From NCBI GenBank assembly GCA_900073065.1, contig FJOG01000031.1, forward strand, positions 26,353-41,496: DNA of 15,144 nt, given 5' to 3'. A program made the position numbers and the translations under genes. This document shows, one piece after another, positions 1 to 9,200 of the stretch. The notes beneath the pieces are model-generated. The model was given only the letters and a program-made list of their open reading frames with translations. It searched no databases and was not told where the DNA came from. Numbering within the stretch: position 1 is the stretch's first letter; each line of letters starts with the position of its first letter. The stretch comes from Phialocephala subalpina. Taxonomy: Eukaryota; Ascomycota; Leotiomycetes; Helotiales; Mollisiaceae.

Positions 1-640
1 AAATCGAATATATTATTATATTAGGAAATAAAAAGTATAATAATAAAAAATAATTATATAAATATAAAAAACTTTTAAAAATTCAATAAATTATTAATAA
101 TAATAATTTAATCAATATTATAATTAAATTTATTACTAATAAATTATTTAAATTACTTATTAATATTAATTATTTTAATATTAAAATATTAAAATAAATA
201 TAATATTTTAAAATATAAAAATTAATTAATAGAAATAAAAAGAAAAAAAATACGATTATTAAAAAGAATAAAATGTAATAATAAATATATTTTTAATATT
301 TTTCGATATTTTTAATATTTCTTAATATATAAACTCTAATTAATTCGAAGTTTATAAATATTAAATTTAAAAAATTTCTTTTAATATTAATTTAAATAAT
401 TAAATAATAATACGCGTAATTATAATTAATTTCCGATTAATATTCCTTATAATACTTATTTACGTAATAATTCTTTTATAATTACGTTATTACTTTTTTT
501 ATTTATAATTTACTAATTATAAAAAGTATTTTTCTCTAAAAAGAAAATCATTAATATTAGTTTAATCAAATAATTACTTAATAATAAAATAAAGGAATAA
601 ATTCAAAAGTAAATAAAGGATTAGAATTCTAATCTTTATA
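1..640. repeat. AT-rich block, RIP-degraded repeat
   Basis: This stretch is almost pure A+T and has no credible reading frame. The few surviving cytosines are often in CpG (for example at 5, 253, 304, 346, 413, 415, 434, 463 and 485), whereas CpA and TpG are nearly absent in the first 540 bases. That pattern is what CpA-to-TpA mutation by RIP leaves behind. It would not be expected from CpG deamination. The block continues off the left edge, so the original element cannot be identified. Confidence 0.75.
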
Positions 641-1035
641 TTGGAATAGATATCACGTGTTTTAGGCTATATGCCTAGCGTGAGCATGCTCTCCATAAGA
701 GAGCAGGCCTCGAGCTCTTAGACTCGACAAGACAATAACAATGAACCAGCACTGATTTTACAATACGCTTTACCCCTCCATTATAAACGCGTACGCTTAA
801 GTGATACGTATCTCCGATTGTAGCGACACTTTATTACTCTAATAATTATTATCTTAGTATTTAATTTCCTTAGTTATATAGGCAATTAAGTACCCCTTCT
901 AAAAAAGGGCAAACAAATAAAATATAATCATTGATATTAGACTAAGATCTTAATATTTGTGATAACCACCGGATATTCCAATAATTACTTATAAGTATAC
1001 TTACGCGTCTCAACCTATTCCGCGTTTGCACTGGC
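641..1035. other. Intergenic, possible repeat remnant
   Basis: No gene is visible. Base composition returns to moderate G+C at 650-850, then becomes AT-rich again. Short palindromic words such as GAGCATGCTC (682-691) and the general texture resemble a worn LTR or other repeat. I found no matching partner copy, no target duplication and no coding sequence, so the identity stays open. Confidence 0.3.
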
Positions 1036-1068
1036 TCTGTATTCTATATATTAAAGCAGCATCAAAGT

Positions 1069-1500
1069 CCCATCTCTGTGTTCTGTATTTGCCATTTATT
1101 CAAAGCTTTAAGGGCAGACTCGGTGAGAACCGGCGCCTACGCTTCTAGCGCGTTCACATCAATTAGCCGGCATCCTACCGCCGCTTGAGCGCGCGGAAAT
1201 AACGCTTGATACACCGTCTAGTTCTCGTGAAGTTACACCGGGTAGCTGTTATCCATGAGGGTTACGTACGTCTCCTTCCAATCCTCCAGCTCCTAGTTCA
1301 ACTCCAGTCACTTCCTCGTGGAGAACTGCACCAGCCGATGCATCTCAAACTCGTTTCCATTCGCGCTTACTTCAACCAGAGAATTGCTGGTCAACGTGTG
1401 AATATCCTCTTCAAGATTGGCTTCTTCATCCTCCTCTCGCTAATATCGATTGTGGAGGAGCGATTCCGGTCTCGGGAGGTAGGAATCCAGGATTAAGCAC
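1069..1500 (-). pseudogene. Relic of an NB-ARC/TPR-type NLR (STAND) gene
   Basis: Read on the minus strand, one frame from about 1500 down to 1069 gives a recognisable piece of a fungal NB-ARC NLR: the end of the winged-helix region and the linker to the TPRs. Visible words are EEDEEANLEEDIHTLTS, FEMHRLVQFSTRK, a WKETYVTLMDNSYP segment and ALFPRAQAAVGC. From memory these closely match the conserved HRLVQ..T..WL and ALFPHA stretches of Pfs/NB-ARC/TPR proteins. The frame carries about six stops. Several fall where the family has tryptophan (TGG to TGA or TAG, as after FSTRK and before APVL), which is a RIP signature. The P-loop half is not recognisable upstream and no TPR can be read below 1069, where the DNA becomes AT-rich. 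Presumably non-functional. Family recognition is from motifs only. Confidence 0.7.
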
Positions 1501-1899
1501 TCGGAGAATAAGAAGGTCAAAGATTACAAACCTGCCTTGGTTTTCATGGCCAAGTGTGGATGCCGTTATGGTTCCCGCGGTGAAGCCCAATATATGCTAG
1601 GGAATTGGGTGATACAAGAGCCACATTGTACCATGAGCCTGGTTACACAAAGAGAGGTTTTCGTGTCATATATTATACCCCTTAAGCAGTATACCTGGCA
1701 CACAAAAAAGCGAAACAAACGACTCACTATTGTGGAGTACCGATTTCTTGTCTATACCAAGCGACTCAACAAATTGACTGGTCTACGAAGTAGGGCTTAA
1801 GCGCCACAATTTCCCAGTAAGACGTCTTAAACGCTTATACCCGGGTAGCTTTTTACATTCTCTATCTCCGAACTCAACGAAACTAGCAGATCACAAGGA
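1501..1899. other. Unassigned stretch left of the transposon
   Basis: A plus-strand frame is open at 1537-1800 (87 codons) and minus-strand frames are partly open, but none gives a sequence I recognise. This could be the further-degraded upstream part of the NLR relic or an older repeat. The pogo-like element was inserted at its right edge, so this stretch and the DNA from 4152 on were once contiguous. Confidence 0.3.
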
Positions 1900-1901
1900 T
1901 A

Positions 1902-1943
1902 ACCGAGATCCACTCTCCGTGCACAGACACACCGAATGCACAC
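1902..1943 (+). repeat. Left terminal inverted repeat of the pogo-like element
   Basis: It begins ACCGAGATCCACTCTCCGTG and pairs with 4110-4151. The outer 24 bases are identical and the inner 18 have three mismatches. It is flanked on the outside by TA at 1900-1901. Confidence 0.9.
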
Positions 1944-1991
1944 ATAAAATTTTCATTAAAATAACCCCACTATCATCTTTAAATAATTAAA

Positions 1992-3981
1992 ATGGAGTAG
2001 ACCGAAGACTAAATGCAAAAGGCTCTTGCCTTATGTGATAAAGAATTAATCCCCAATTATTCTGAGATAGCCAGAATCTTCCCTTTCGATCGAACTACTC
2101 TTATGCGGCGGCATTAAGCTCGAATAACCTCAAGATAAGAAGCGATTTACCTCTATTACTCTACTTTATCCAAACACTAAGAAGAGGCTCTAATAATTCA
2201 AATAAACAAGCAATTAGCCCGTGATAGGCCTCCGACCACTCAAATCGTGAAGAATTTGGCTGAGGAAATCATTAGAAGAGAATTAAACAAGAACTAGAGC
2301 ACTCGATTTGTCCGGCGGTACTAGAATCGTCTCAAATCAGTCTATTTGAGAAATATTGACTCCCAACGAGTTAAATTAGAATATGCTCCAATAATTGCGG
2401 AGTTTTTCAAGCTAGTATAAGCTATTTTCTATTAATATTTCGTGATAATATGATTTTTTTAGTGTTTTAAGCTAATTACTTTTTTACTCTACTTAATACG
2501 CAATAGTAATCGAGCAGCATCGCATTTTGCCTGAAAACATATACAATTGGGATGAGAAAAGATTTCTAATTGGCCTCTGTCGGTCCATGAAGCGAATTAT
2601 GACCAAAGAGTTATATGATAATGGGAAATGCAAAAAAGCAGCGCAAAATAGATCTAGAGAGTTCATTAGCTTATTGGCTACTATTTGCGGCGATAGCAGT
2701 TCTTTGCCTCTTACCCTTATTTACAAGGGGCCAACCGACTCCTTACAAGACACATGGGCGCAAGATTTAGGCGAAGAGGAGGTATTTATGGCTGCTTCAC
2801 TTAATAGTTAGTCAAGTAATGCGTTCGGACTGAATTACTTCGTTAAAGTGCTTAATCCACTCACTAAAGCTAAGGCCGGAAGAAGCAAGAGGCTCTTAAT
2901 TATGGATAGGCACTCGAGTTATGTCAATATAGCCTTTCTCGACTAATGTGATAGGCTAAGGTAGTGCGTTTTGATCCTCCCTCCTTACAGCACTCACAGA
3001 CTGCAGCCTTGTGATGTCGGTATATTCCTCCCACTCTCTACCTAGTACTCCAATCAAGTCAATAAGCTCTTACACTAGAGTGATGGAATCTGCTCTATGA
3101 CTAAGAGACTATTTTATGGCATGTTCAAGAAGGCTTGGGATTTGGCCTTAACTTAGAAGAATATTCTCTCTGCTTTTGAGAAGACTGGTTTAGTGCCCTT
3201 TAACCCCTCCAAAGTCCTAGACTAGATTCAGTTCAAAGAGTAGGCTAAATCACTAGATATTATTATTAATGGAAAGAGATTGGAGCCTCCTACACCTCGC
3301 AAAGCTTAGCACTTTCGCCACTTCAAGTAAGAGCTTGAAAAGAATCCTTCTAAGACTATAATCAGGAAGCTCATCAAAGTAGCCGAGACTTCCTTTGCCG
3401 AGAGAAATATCGCCAATTATAGAGCAGCCGCTTTCAGAGAAGCCTTAGAGATCGAGAAAAAGAAAAGGCAGAGAGGCAAAAGGCTCAATTTGAATGGCAT
3501 AAAAGCTACAGGGGCTGGGCAGTTCTTTAGTAGCTGCGAGATCAAGGAAGCACTCAGATTCCAGGAGGGGAAAGAAGCAGCATTTCTCAAAGAAAAAGAA
3601 GAGAAGGAGGCCAAGAAAATCGCAGCTGCGAATGCTAGAGCTATTAAAGAGGCCCTTGAAAAGAAGGCTAAAGAGGATAAAAAGGAGCAAGCTGCTGCTA
3701 ATAGGCAGATTAGGGCTGAGTAGAAGAAGGAGGAGGCCGACTGCAAAAAACGCAAAGCTACGGAGGTTAGAGCAGCTAAAAAAGCTATAAAAGAAGCCGA
3801 AAAAGCTGCTAAGAAGGCCAAACCTTCTAAAGTAGTGATCTTGAAACTTAGAGGCTCTCATCTTAAGAGTTTGGGGTCTCATGAGGATGTTGAGGTTACA
3901 CACGTGGGTGCGGAAGAAGAAGTAGTGGAGTATATGACTAGGAGAGGCCGGAAGGTTATTCTTCCCGAACGACGCAAGTAG
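1992..3981 (+). pseudogene. Pogo/Fot1-type DDE transposase, RIP-broken
   Basis: The frame starts at ATG 1992 and runs to a stop at 3979-3981 with one probable intron (2415-2514, GT..AG, phase 0), giving about 629 codons. The N-terminal part shows the helix-turn-helix and CENP-B-type DNA-binding pattern (QKALALCDK, YSEIARIFPFDRTTLMRRH, KNLAEEII). The catalytic acidic residues are all readable: Asp in YNWDEK (about residue 154), Asp in LLIMDRHSS (about 272) and Asp in RLQPCDVGIF (about 308), with exactly 35 codons between the second and third. The C-terminal part (from about 3415) is a Lys/Ala/Glu-rich likely coiled coil. About 18 internal stops, all TAA or TAG and none TGA, interrupt the frame without any net indel; most fall at expected glutamine positions. 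The family normally cuts and pastes its own element in the nucleus. This copy cannot encode a full protein. Confidence 0.9.
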
Positions 3982-4109
3982 ATAGATTTTAGATTGATCC
4001 AAATGAATCTCCTAGGTGTTGCGACAGCAGAAATACATTTTTCTACGTTTTAGCTTGTGTGGTTGTTAAATGGTCATTTTTAGAAGCTAGGTGGTGACAT
4101 TTTTTTGGG

Positions 4110-4151
4110 GTGTGCATTCGCTGTGGGTGTGCACGGAGAGTGGATCTCGGT
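4110..4151 (-). repeat. Right terminal inverted repeat of the pogo-like element
   Basis: Reverse complement of the left end (1902-1943). The outer 24 bases match perfectly. TA at 4152-4153 follows immediately and matches the TA on the left side. Confidence 0.9.
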
Positions 4152-4270
4152 TACAACGTATCTGGCCGAAAAGCTGTAGCGAAATTAGCTGACATGGGGG
4201 GTGTAGGTAGGGCTAAGCGAGCATCCGAAGGTCGTGATCGAACGTTGCTCTTACCCTACCTCTTTGCACT

Positions 4271-4620
4271 ATGAATTCAAGTGAATATCAAAGATAAACT
4301 CAAGCTTACCCTCCAAAGGGGGGCTCTGACTCATTCTTTTATCGTTCTTCCCAAGACACTAGTATAGCTACACCTGAACATCTGTTCGGTATCTCCACTG
4401 CTCAGTCTTTCGAGGCTTCCGAAGGAAAGCTAATACTTGGAGTCGCCGATGGCCTAGGACTTCGGTACTTCCGTGGGCTTACTGCTATCCGAAGTACCCC
4501 TGCAGAGCCTCCTACAGAGCCTCTCCCCTATAGAGCCTGAGGCTCATATTATAAGAGTACTTAAGAAAAGAGTAAAAATAGGTAGTAGGTTAAAAGGAGA
4601 TAAAGTTAAGATGTAGATTA
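4271..4620 (+). pseudogene. Degraded reading frame of unknown origin, probably repeat-derived
   Basis: From ATG 4271 a single frame reads for about 117 codons with several stops: TAA after YQR, TGA after LPYRA, another TAA, then paired TAGs and more near 4590-4612. All can be explained by C-to-T change in CAA, CAG or CGA codons, as in the neighbouring transposase. The readable part is rich in Ser, Thr and Pro (for example SFFYRSSQDTSIATPEHLFG) and has no motif I can name. It could be the start of a retroelement ORF or of a lost host gene. The 117 bases before it (4154-4270) hold nothing recognisable. It abuts the stop codon of the NACHT-ankyrin gene on the other strand. Confidence 0.35.
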
Positions 4621-7600
4621 TTAGGAGGAGTTAATGTACGACCTCAGCAGGTTGAATATAGCCTCGCGCCCGTTCGCTACCGCCCACAATAGCGGCGTCC
4701 GTCCACTAGAATCCTTTAAATCGATGTCGACCTTGCCTGTCTCGAGCAGCAGCTTGACTATGGCCTCGCGCCCGTTCNTTACCGCCCACGATAGCGGCGT
4801 CCATCCGATAAAATCCTTTGAGTCGATGTCGACCTTGCCTGTCTCGAGCAGCAGCTTGACTATGGCCTCGCGCCCGTTCCTTACCGCCCACGATAGCGGC
4901 GTCTGTCCGATAAAATCCTTTGAGTCAATGTCGACCTTGCCTGTCTCGAGCAGCAGCTTGACTATGGCCTCGCGCCCGTTCGCTACCGCCCACGATAGCG
5001 GCGTCTGTCCGTAAGAGCCCTTTGAGTCGATGTCGACCTTGCCTGTCTCGAGTAGCAGCTTGACTATAGCCTTATTGTCCGCCCTCAGAGCCACGTCTAA
5101 GGCTGTGCGGCCGCCAAAGTATTCCATTGCACTTGCTGAAGGCGCGTTTCGGAGCAAGACTTTAACGACTTCTTCATGGCCATTTTCTACAGCAACCACT
5201 AATGGAAACCTCCCGTACTTGCTTCGAGAAGTCACTGAAGCGCTGTGCGACAGGAGGAGGCTAACCATAGCTGTTTGACCTCTTCGTGAAGCTAAGAGAA
5301 TTGCCTCGTCATACCCGGACTCGTCCTCGTTTTCGTTTTCAGAGTTCTTGTCAAATTCTGGTGATTTGCTTGTATTGGCTCCGGCCTTGAGTAGTTCCGA
5401 CAGAAACTCCTTAAGAACGTCGTTGTCGTCGTAAGAAAGCTCTTTCAAGGCGAAATATACAACTCCGTCAAGTTTAGCGTTTTTCTCAATAAGCTTCATG
5501 AGGAGCATCTTGTTTCTATTGCGAATAGCATAGAGAACGAGTGCTGCCGCGGGCCCGAAAAATTTGAGATCTACACCAGCCTCAATCAACTTGAAGATCA
5601 CCTCCTCGGCTTTTTCTGTTAAGGCAATGGTCAACGGCGTATCCCCGTCGTTATTTTCAGTGTTGACGTCTATGAGGTGACTCAGTTGCTGTCCTGTCTC
5701 TTTGCCCTGAGTGATACTCTGGTCAACTGCCTGCTCGTGTCGAAGCTGCCACTCGATCGACCGATTCAGCAGCGCTAGTGCCATATCTTGGTGACACTCT
5801 CTGATGGCGAGGAGTAGTGGTGTGTTCCCGTCCGAATCTCTACTATCAACTTGTACATAATCTTTCTGCAAGAATGCGTCGAAAGCGCTTTTCGAGCCAA
5901 ATGCAACCAGGACATGAAGCGGCGTCGCTCCAATGAATGGCCACCCCATGGGTGTGTGGGCGCTGTCCGGATCAAAGATTCTCCATAGGCTCGCAATTTT
6001 CCTTAAGGATTCAGACTGTGGATCCCATTGAATGAGCGAGAGCAGATCAGGCTGAGGGATTCCTTCCCGTTCCACCTCCCGGATGTGGTGGAACAGAAAC
6101 CGCGTTGCATATGGTACCAATGGAAATCTTGCTGAGAGTGTGCCACGAGGCAGCTGAGCCCCTTCCAGCACTTCCCTCAATGTCAAGTATCTGAGACAGG
6201 ACCTCGATATTTCAAAGTGTCCAGCTCCGATTTGGGATTGAGAGGCATACCGATCGTGTCCGATGTGGTTGAGAAATTTATTGAGCAAATAATCAGCAAC
6301 TGATTGGTGGATGAATTGAGCCTCCCGGTCCGAGTCTTCCCCGCCAGGTTCGTATTGCTCCCAAATCTCACGGGTTTGGAATTCCACCAAGCCTCTGGAA
6401 ATGTGTTTGATATGCCTCTCGAATTGAGCCAAAGGATCGACCCAGCTCTCGTGGCTTTTGAGCTCGGAGACAGTCGTGCAAGCCATGTCCTTATCGGTAG
6501 CAAGCGCATCCCGAAGCTCTTGCGTAGACAAGGGCCGCTCAGCAAATAGAACCCACTGGAAAAGCTTGACCATTTGGCGTTTTTTAGCTTCAGTAACGCT
6601 GCTCAAAATGTCGGCGTATAGCTCGTCAAGAGCTTCCGGGGCAGTTGTGAGCTTTTTGTACAGCTTCTCCGCCTTGGTGCCAGTTGCGTACCCATCAATC
6701 ACCATGGCAGTAACTAAGACTGCCCATTGGAATCCTCCTTGAGCCTTCGACAAGATCGCCTTCTCGATCTGCTGGCGCTTCGATTCTGGTTGAATTTCCT
6801 TTAGTCGCTCCTGAATAACCGACCAGATGTCTTTGTCATTTCGCTCCTCTACAGAGATCGTTGGGATCGTGTCAAGGCCAAGGATTGGATAATGCCTGGA
6901 AGAAAAACATATCTTAACCTGCGCTTCCTCGCGCTCGACGTCTTTCATGAGGTGTTTGAAATATGCTAACAAGCTTTTGGCTAAGTCTTTTCCACACTCG
7001 TCAAGTGCGTCGACAAAAATGACTACAGGTTGATTCTTCGCTCCCTTAGTCAGAACCTCGGACATGAATTCTTGAAGTTCTTTATCGGCCCAATCCCATC
7101 TATTCATCTGGTAAGACCCGAACCGTTTCTCTCGGTCCTCAAACCGCTTAGTGAGCTGAGAGAGGTACTCTGGAAAGGATTTGAGCATGGAGTTTAACAG
7201 TGCACGGAATACACCCAGTGGTGTCTTTTGTAGAAGCGTTCCTCGACCGTGAATGAAAAAGGACAGAACGAGCTCTCTAGACTTTCTGTGATCCATCATT
7301 GTAACGGCGAACTTCATGAGAACGGACTTGCCGGCTCCGGGATTCCCTTTGATCCAGAAAAGCCCTCGTAGCTTATTAATCCAAGCTTGGTACTGCGAAT
7401 CCTCGAAGAGCCACTCACAAGTACAAGTGTCCTTTGCGGAATGAATGCTGTTGTACCTGGACTCTTGTTCTCGAAATGAAAGTGATCTGAGACATTCTAT
7501 ACCGAATCAGTGGTTTATTGGAGAGTTATTATCGAGCTACAAACCAATCTCCTCGTCCGAAAGCTGCACTGACGCTGGGAAGCCGTTATTATATTGTATA

Positions 7601-9014
7601 GCTGTAGATTCTAGCATAGCTACGTACAGCTATGTCCAACTTCCATACTTCCGACAACAGGCTTGCTCTGTGGTTTGCTTACTAGTTGCCGTAGAGCAAT
7701 TCTAACACGTGCGTAGAGCCCGTCGTATTGGTTGCTATATTTCACCATCTCGGAATGATTACGGTTAATCGGATTTTGGTGCTTACTACCGCATGTCGCG
7801 GATGAGACATCGACCAAGACTTTGGGAGGTCCGGAGAGTTCCCATCTGCCATCTTTCTGAAGGAGATGTAAGCAATATTTCAGAGCAGTAATATAGAGTT
7901 CCTCAGCAGCTCACCTCCACTGCAGTGGGGGATTCCTCCGTTTCGTAAAATGAGACAATTCGAGGACATCTTGCGCCGAATGCGTTGCTGAACTCTTTTT
8001 CGAGACGTTGAAGAAGGGCTGAATTTTTGTTGAGAGACTCAAGAAGACTCCGGTTGGGGTTGTCTTGAACCAAAGGAACGAGCGATTCAATAGCCATCCC
8101 TTGGTGAGGGACACCAAAGAACAGGAATCCGGAAGTAGAATTCAGTATTGATGCATCTTCTTCGTCCATTTCCTCTTTCAACTTGACTATGGCCTGCGAC
8201 TCGAATTGTAAGCATGTGGCACAGATATTGCTTTATCAATTTTCTGTGGTGCCAACACAAACCTCTTTAATGACAAGACCCCCGAGGCTATGTCCAATGA
8301 AAACTATGGGACGAGACTGGTTGAATTCCTGGACACTAGATTAGCTAGAGCAAGTAAATCGAATAGGAAGAAAACAATTCTACTTACCCGAATGCCTTTC
8401 ATGTCAATTTGAAGGGCTCTGCCCAAGTCGGTCAAATTCTGAAATGAACTGCTCCGAATGAGTCGAGTGTCATATCCATAGATTAGGATCCTTGCACTGG
8501 GAACATCTAATGGAAGAGCATCACGGAGCCACATGAAAGACCCCTGTCTTTCTTTGAAAGAACCGAACGCGTGCCCGCCAAGGCCAGATATTGCGATCAC
8601 ACTAAATACACATGTCAATATCGTATCTGCTGTCGCAACTTCTTTGTTGACTCACTCGACATGACAGTCATCGTCTTTAATGTGTTGGAGAGGCGTGAAG
8701 CCCGAGAAGTGAGTATCGAATACAAGAGATTTTCTGCGGCTGAAGCCGTCCTCATCTGGAGATTCATCTTCCGGCAGGTTGAATACCCATTCATTTCTGG
8801 AGCCATCGGACAAACGGTCCGGAAGAGCATGAAAGCTCAGAGTAGCGACTTTGCTGTTGCGCTCCACAGGGCTGATGGCAAGTGAATGAACTGCAACGCT
8901 CTCGCCAGGTTCGATGGAAAGAGTGCTTTTGACAAGTTCACGGACATCGGCCTCACTTTGATATTCACGTGGTATTCCTCGTAACCTGAAATTTTGGTGA
9001 CGATCGGTTCGCAT
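4621..9014 (-). CDS. NLR-type protein: alpha/beta hydrolase-like, NACHT, ankyrin repeats
   Basis: Six exons are supported by GT-AG junctions that join recognisable protein: 9014-8656, 8601-8388, 8328-8263, 8193-7915, 7856 to about 7649, and 7496-4621. Introns are 54, 59, 69, 58 and about 152 bp, and the product is about 1333 residues. Residues 120-340 look like a DUF676/SERAC1-like alpha/beta hydrolase: AISGLGGHAFGSF, nucleophile-elbow GHSLGG (203-208, Ser205) and FFGVPHQGM. A NACHT NTPase follows, with P-loop GNPGAGKS (426-433) and Walker B VVIFVDALDEC (533-543). A HQSVADYLL motif lies near 772. Ankyrin repeats run from about 899 to the end. Such fungal STAND proteins are thought to act as cytosolic receptors: the repeats sense a ligand, NACHT oligomerises on ATP binding, and the N-terminal domain is the effector. 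ATG 9014 is chosen because 9107 is only a GTG. The last splice donor is the least certain. No RIP damage is seen. Confidence 0.88.
4661..5068 (-). repeat. Four near-identical 102-bp tandem repeats encoding ankyrin units
   Basis: Units start at 4661, 4763, 4865 and 4967 with an exact 102-bp period, or 34 residues each; the consensus core is GREAIVKLLLETGKVDIDSK. The second and third units differ at only about three unambiguous bases. A fifth unit from 5069 is clearly related in protein but diverged in DNA. Base 4778 is an N at a site where units carry either C or G, in the codon read as Arg or Ala elsewhere. This probably reflects a collapsed or ambiguous assembly of the repeat. Confidence 0.92.
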
Positions 9015-9109
9015 AATGCTGCTGCGCTGGCGACGGGGATTCAAAGACTGAAATGAGAAAATTGGGGCAAGTAGAAGGAAAGCAGGGATTTTCGGGGCTG
9101 CTACCACAC

Positions 9110-9115
9110 TTTATA
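9110..9115 (-). promoter_or_regulatory. Candidate TATA box of the NACHT-ankyrin gene
   Basis: TATAAA reads on the minus strand at 9115-9110, about 95 bases upstream of the chosen ATG at 9014. This spacing is plausible for a fungal promoter with a short 5' leader. It is a single motif match without other support. Confidence 0.45.
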
Positions 9116-9200
9116 AAGTCGCTGTAAGATGTCGTGGCTGAGGCACATAGGCGCCTGCCAAGCCTCAGCCTCGCACGCAGTACAATTTCTATCCAAAGTA

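Larger units (their letters stand above)
1902..4151 (+). mobile_element. Pogo/Fot1-like (Tc1/mariner) DNA transposon, complete but RIP-inactivated
   Basis: The element is 2250 bp. Its ends are inverted repeats: the first 24 bases at 1902-1925 match the reverse complement of 4128-4151 exactly, and similarity continues with three mismatches to about 42 bp. The dinucleotide TA lies directly outside both ends (1900-1901 and 4152-4153), the target duplication of the Tc1/mariner superfamily. Inside is one plus-strand transposase frame with a CENP-B-type N-terminal part and a DDE domain of DD35D spacing, which places it in the fungal pogo/Fot1 group. Both ends and the TA duplication are preserved, so the copy is structurally full length. 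About 18 nonsense codons make it unable to produce its own transposase. Confidence 0.92.

Noticed and set aside
657..829. Possible solo LTR (minus-strand TG..CA ends)
   Set aside because: No target-site duplication and no second copy in the window; the TG/CA ends are expected by chance.
1206..1496. Plus-strand frame of 96 codons
   Set aside because: The recognisable protein similarity is on the minus strand (NLR relic), and the plus-strand translation resembles nothing.
3417..4002. Long minus-strand open frames (up to 185 codons) opposite the transposase C-terminus
   Set aside because: They are shadows of the Lys/Ala/Glu-rich plus-strand coding region; the Leu/Phe/Ser-rich translations have no independent support.
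4634..5278. Plus-strand repetitive frames with STLPVSSSSLTMASRPF-like repeats
   Set aside because: This is the antisense reading of the ankyrin tandem repeats, open only because the 102-bp unit is a multiple of three.
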